This document shows, piece after piece, positions 14,274-15,754 of a DNA stretch of 15,754 bases. The notes under the pieces are model-generated. The model was not told where the DNA came from. It worked only from the letters and a program-made list of their open reading frames with translations, and ran no database searches. How positions within the stretch are numbered: position 1 is the stretch's first letter; each line of letters opens with the position of its first letter. Both the position numbers and the translations under genes were made by a program. This stretch comes from JBIOUF01 sp044866695. GTDB lineage: Bacteria; Actinomycetota; Actinomycetes; Propionibacteriales; Nocardioidaceae. The DNA lies in contig JBIOUF010000130.1 of assembly GCA_044866695.1 (NCBI GenBank), positions 1 to 15,754 on the forward strand, in the 5' to 3' direction.

Positions 14274-15689
14274 CCCCGGCGCTCGGCCCTCCTCCGGTGG
14301 TGCCTCACCGTGCACGCGGGCCCGCAGCCGGCGCCACCGCTCGGCCAGCGCGGCCTCCTCGCCCAGCGATGTCGGGTGGTAGTAGTCGGCGCCGGCCAGC
14401 TCGTCGGGCGCGTACTGCTGCGTGGCCACGCCGAACGGCTCGTCGTGCGCGTACACGTATCCCCCGCCGTGACCGAGCCGCTCGGCGCCGGGGTAGTGCG
14501 CGTCGCGCAGGTGTGCCGGGACCGGCCCCAGCCGGCCGGCCCGCACGTCGGCGGCCGCCGCGTCGATCGCGCGGATGACCGCGTTCGACTTGGGGGCCAG
14601 GGCCAGCGCGATGGTGGCCTGGGCAAGGTTCAGCCTGCCCTCCGGAAGGCCGACGAGCTGCACGGCCTGCGCGGCGGCGACCGCGGTGGTCAGCGCCGTC
14701 GGGTCGGCCAGCCCGATGTCCTCGCTGGCCAGGATGACCAGCCGGCGGGCGATGAACCGCGGGTCCTCCCCCGCCTCCACCATCCGGGCCAGGTAGTGCA
14801 GGGCCGCGTCGACGTCGGATCCCCGCACGGACTTGATGAACGCGCTGATGACGTCGTAGTGCTGGTCGCCCTCCCGGTCGTAGCGCACGGCCGCCCGGTC
14901 GACCGCGGTCTCGGCGGTGTCCAGGCCGACGACGTCCGACCCGGTCGCCAGCGCGGCGCCGGCCGCGGCCTCGAGGTAGGTCAGCGCCCGCCGGGCGTCC
15001 CCGCCGGCCAGCCGGACCAGGTGGGCGCGCGCGTCGGCGTCCAGCGTCACCGCGCCGGCCAGGCCCCGCTCGTCGGTGACCGCGGCGTCCACGACCGACC
15101 CCACGTCGTCGTCCTCCAGTGGCGACAGGGTCAGCAGCAGAGACCGGGACAGCAGCGGGGAGATCACGCTGAAGAACGGGTTCTCGGTGGTGGCGGCGAC
15201 CAGGGTGACCCAGCGGTTCTCCACGCCGGGAAGCAGCGCGTCCTGCTGGGCCTTGCTGAACCGGTGCACCTCGTCGACGAAGAGCACCGTCTCCCGCCCG
15301 CCGCGCGCCAGCCGCGCCCGTGCGGTGTCGATGGCGGCGCGCACCTCCCGCACGCCCGCGGAGACGGCCGAGACCTCGACGAACTCGCGGTCCGTCTGAC
15401 GGCTCAGGATCGCGGCCAGAGTCGTCTTGCCGGTGCCGGACGGGCCCCACAGCAGCAGCGACATCGGCTGGTCGCCCTCGACCAGACGGCGCAGGGGGGA
15501 GCCGGGCTCGAGCAGGTGCCGCTGCCCCACCAGCTCGTCCAGGCTGCGGGGCCGCATCCGCACGGCCAGCGGCGCGGACGCGTGCTCGTTGCCGGCCAGC
15601 GACCCCACTGGCGCGCCTCCCGGGGCACCTGTCCGCGAGCCGCTCGCCGGACGGGCGTCGACGTCGTCGAGGTCGAACAGCCCGTCCAC
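14271..15689 (-). CDS. rarA: Replication-associated recombination protein RarA, AAA+ ATPase
   Basis: RarA (MgsA, similar to eukaryotic WRNIP1) is an AAA+ ATPase acting at stalled replication forks. The 472-residue protein has a disordered N-terminus (about 1-38), the MRPRSLDELVGQRHLL box at 45-60, Walker A GPSGTGKTT at 82-90, Walker B LFVDEVHRF with D139 and E140, and the sensor segment ATTENPFF near 166-173. The C-terminal half carries the family motifs YDVISAFIKSVRGSD, ILASEDIGLADP and LALAPKSNAV. The GTG at 15689 is chosen because it gives the usual MDxLFD-type start and has AGGG eight bases upstream. The annotated neighbour to the right lies outside the window. Confidence 0.96.
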   Translation of the reverse strand: MDGLFDLDDVDARPASGSRTGAPGGAPVGSLAGNEHASAPLAVRMRPRSLDELVGQRHLLEPGSPLRRLVEGDQPMSLLLWGPSGTGKTTLAAILSRQTDREFVEVSAVSAGVREVRAAIDTARARLARGGRETVLFVDEVHRFSKAQQDALLPGVENRWVTLVAATTENPFFSVISPLLSRSLLLTLSPLEDDDVGSVVDAAVTDERGLAGAVTLDADARAHLVRLAGGDARRALTYLEAAAGAALATGSDVVGLDTAETAVDRAAVRYDREGDQHYDVISAFIKSVRGSDVDAALHYLARMVEAGEDPRFIARRLVILASEDIGLADPTALTTAVAAAQAVQLVGLPEGRLNLAQATIALALAPKSNAVIRAIDAAAADVRAGRLGPVPAHLRDAHYPGAERLGHGGGYVYAHDEPFGVATQQYAPDELAGADYYHPTSLGEEAALAERWRRLRARVHGEAPPEEGRAPG

Positions 15690-15696
15690 GGCTGCG

Positions 15697-15702
15697 ACCC
15701 TA
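15697..15702 (-). promoter_or_regulatory. TAGGGT before rarA
   Basis: TAGGGT ends seven bases before the rarA GTG. It could be a -10 element for a leaderless or near-leaderless transcript, or supply the AGGG ribosome-binding site. The surrounding GGTAGGGTCG also precedes the next gene. Confidence 0.35.
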
Positions 15703-15714
15703 CCGCCGGCCGGT

Positions 15715-15753
15715 TTGCGGCCGATGGCGGCACGAAGGTGCGCTTGTGGCCCG
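15715..15753 (+). repeat. Paired TTGTGGCC element, copy B
   Basis: The plus strand reads TTGCGGCCGATG, a 15-base spacer, then GCTTGTGGCCCG, matching copy A (210-248, minus strand) in both blocks and in spacing. It lies upstream of rarA and points away from it, while copy A points along nusB transcription. The element may continue past the window edge. Confidence 0.6.
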
Positions 15754-15754
15754 A

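Noticed and set aside
1..15754. Mobile element, prophage or defence island
   Set aside because: No transposase, integrase, phage or defence domains appear. All genes are housekeeping, on one strand, with uniform composition.
1..15754. tRNA or rRNA genes
   Set aside because: No cloverleaf with a conserved T-arm, and no rRNA-like conserved segment, was seen by eye in the intergenic regions. A dedicated tRNA scan was not possible.

Overview
The window is a very G+C-rich piece of an actinobacterial chromosome. Gene order and the intergenic repeats look most like Nocardioides or a relative; the genus is an inference from memory, not something the sequence proves. All 14 credible genes lie on the minus strand, so transcription runs from the right end to the left. 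GTG starts are common, and neighbouring genes often overlap or nearly touch. Long plus-strand open frames are antisense shadows.

In transcription order: (1) rarA, a membrane-anchored coiled-coil protein of unknown function, a small DUF6167-like membrane protein, and alaS (15689 to 10660). (2) After a repeat-filled gap come ruvX, mltG and aroE (10385 to 7895), closely packed, followed by an A24-family prepilin peptidase. (3) After a structured 348-base gap come aroC, aroK and aroB (6644 to 3845), joined by two four-base GTGA overlaps. (4) pepN, then efp and nusB (3756 to 257). Shikimate steps two (aroB), four (aroE), five (aroK) and seven (aroC) are here. The dehydroquinase is not, and an M1 aminopeptidase follows aroB. 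The rest is general housekeeping: tRNA charging, translation of proline runs, transcription antitermination, rRNA processing, replication-fork maintenance and peptidoglycan processing.

No novel defence, mobile or biosynthetic system is visible. The unusual content is between the genes. A perfect 16-bp inverted repeat has the aroC start codon in one arm. A second 14-bp inverted repeat and a 32-bp tandem array lie in the same gap. Tandem 22-bp arrays of one family occur at two places. A paired GCTTGTGGCC element occurs near both window ends. Several genes have a TANNNT hexamer 6 to 8 bases before the start codon, the arrangement expected for leaderless transcripts.
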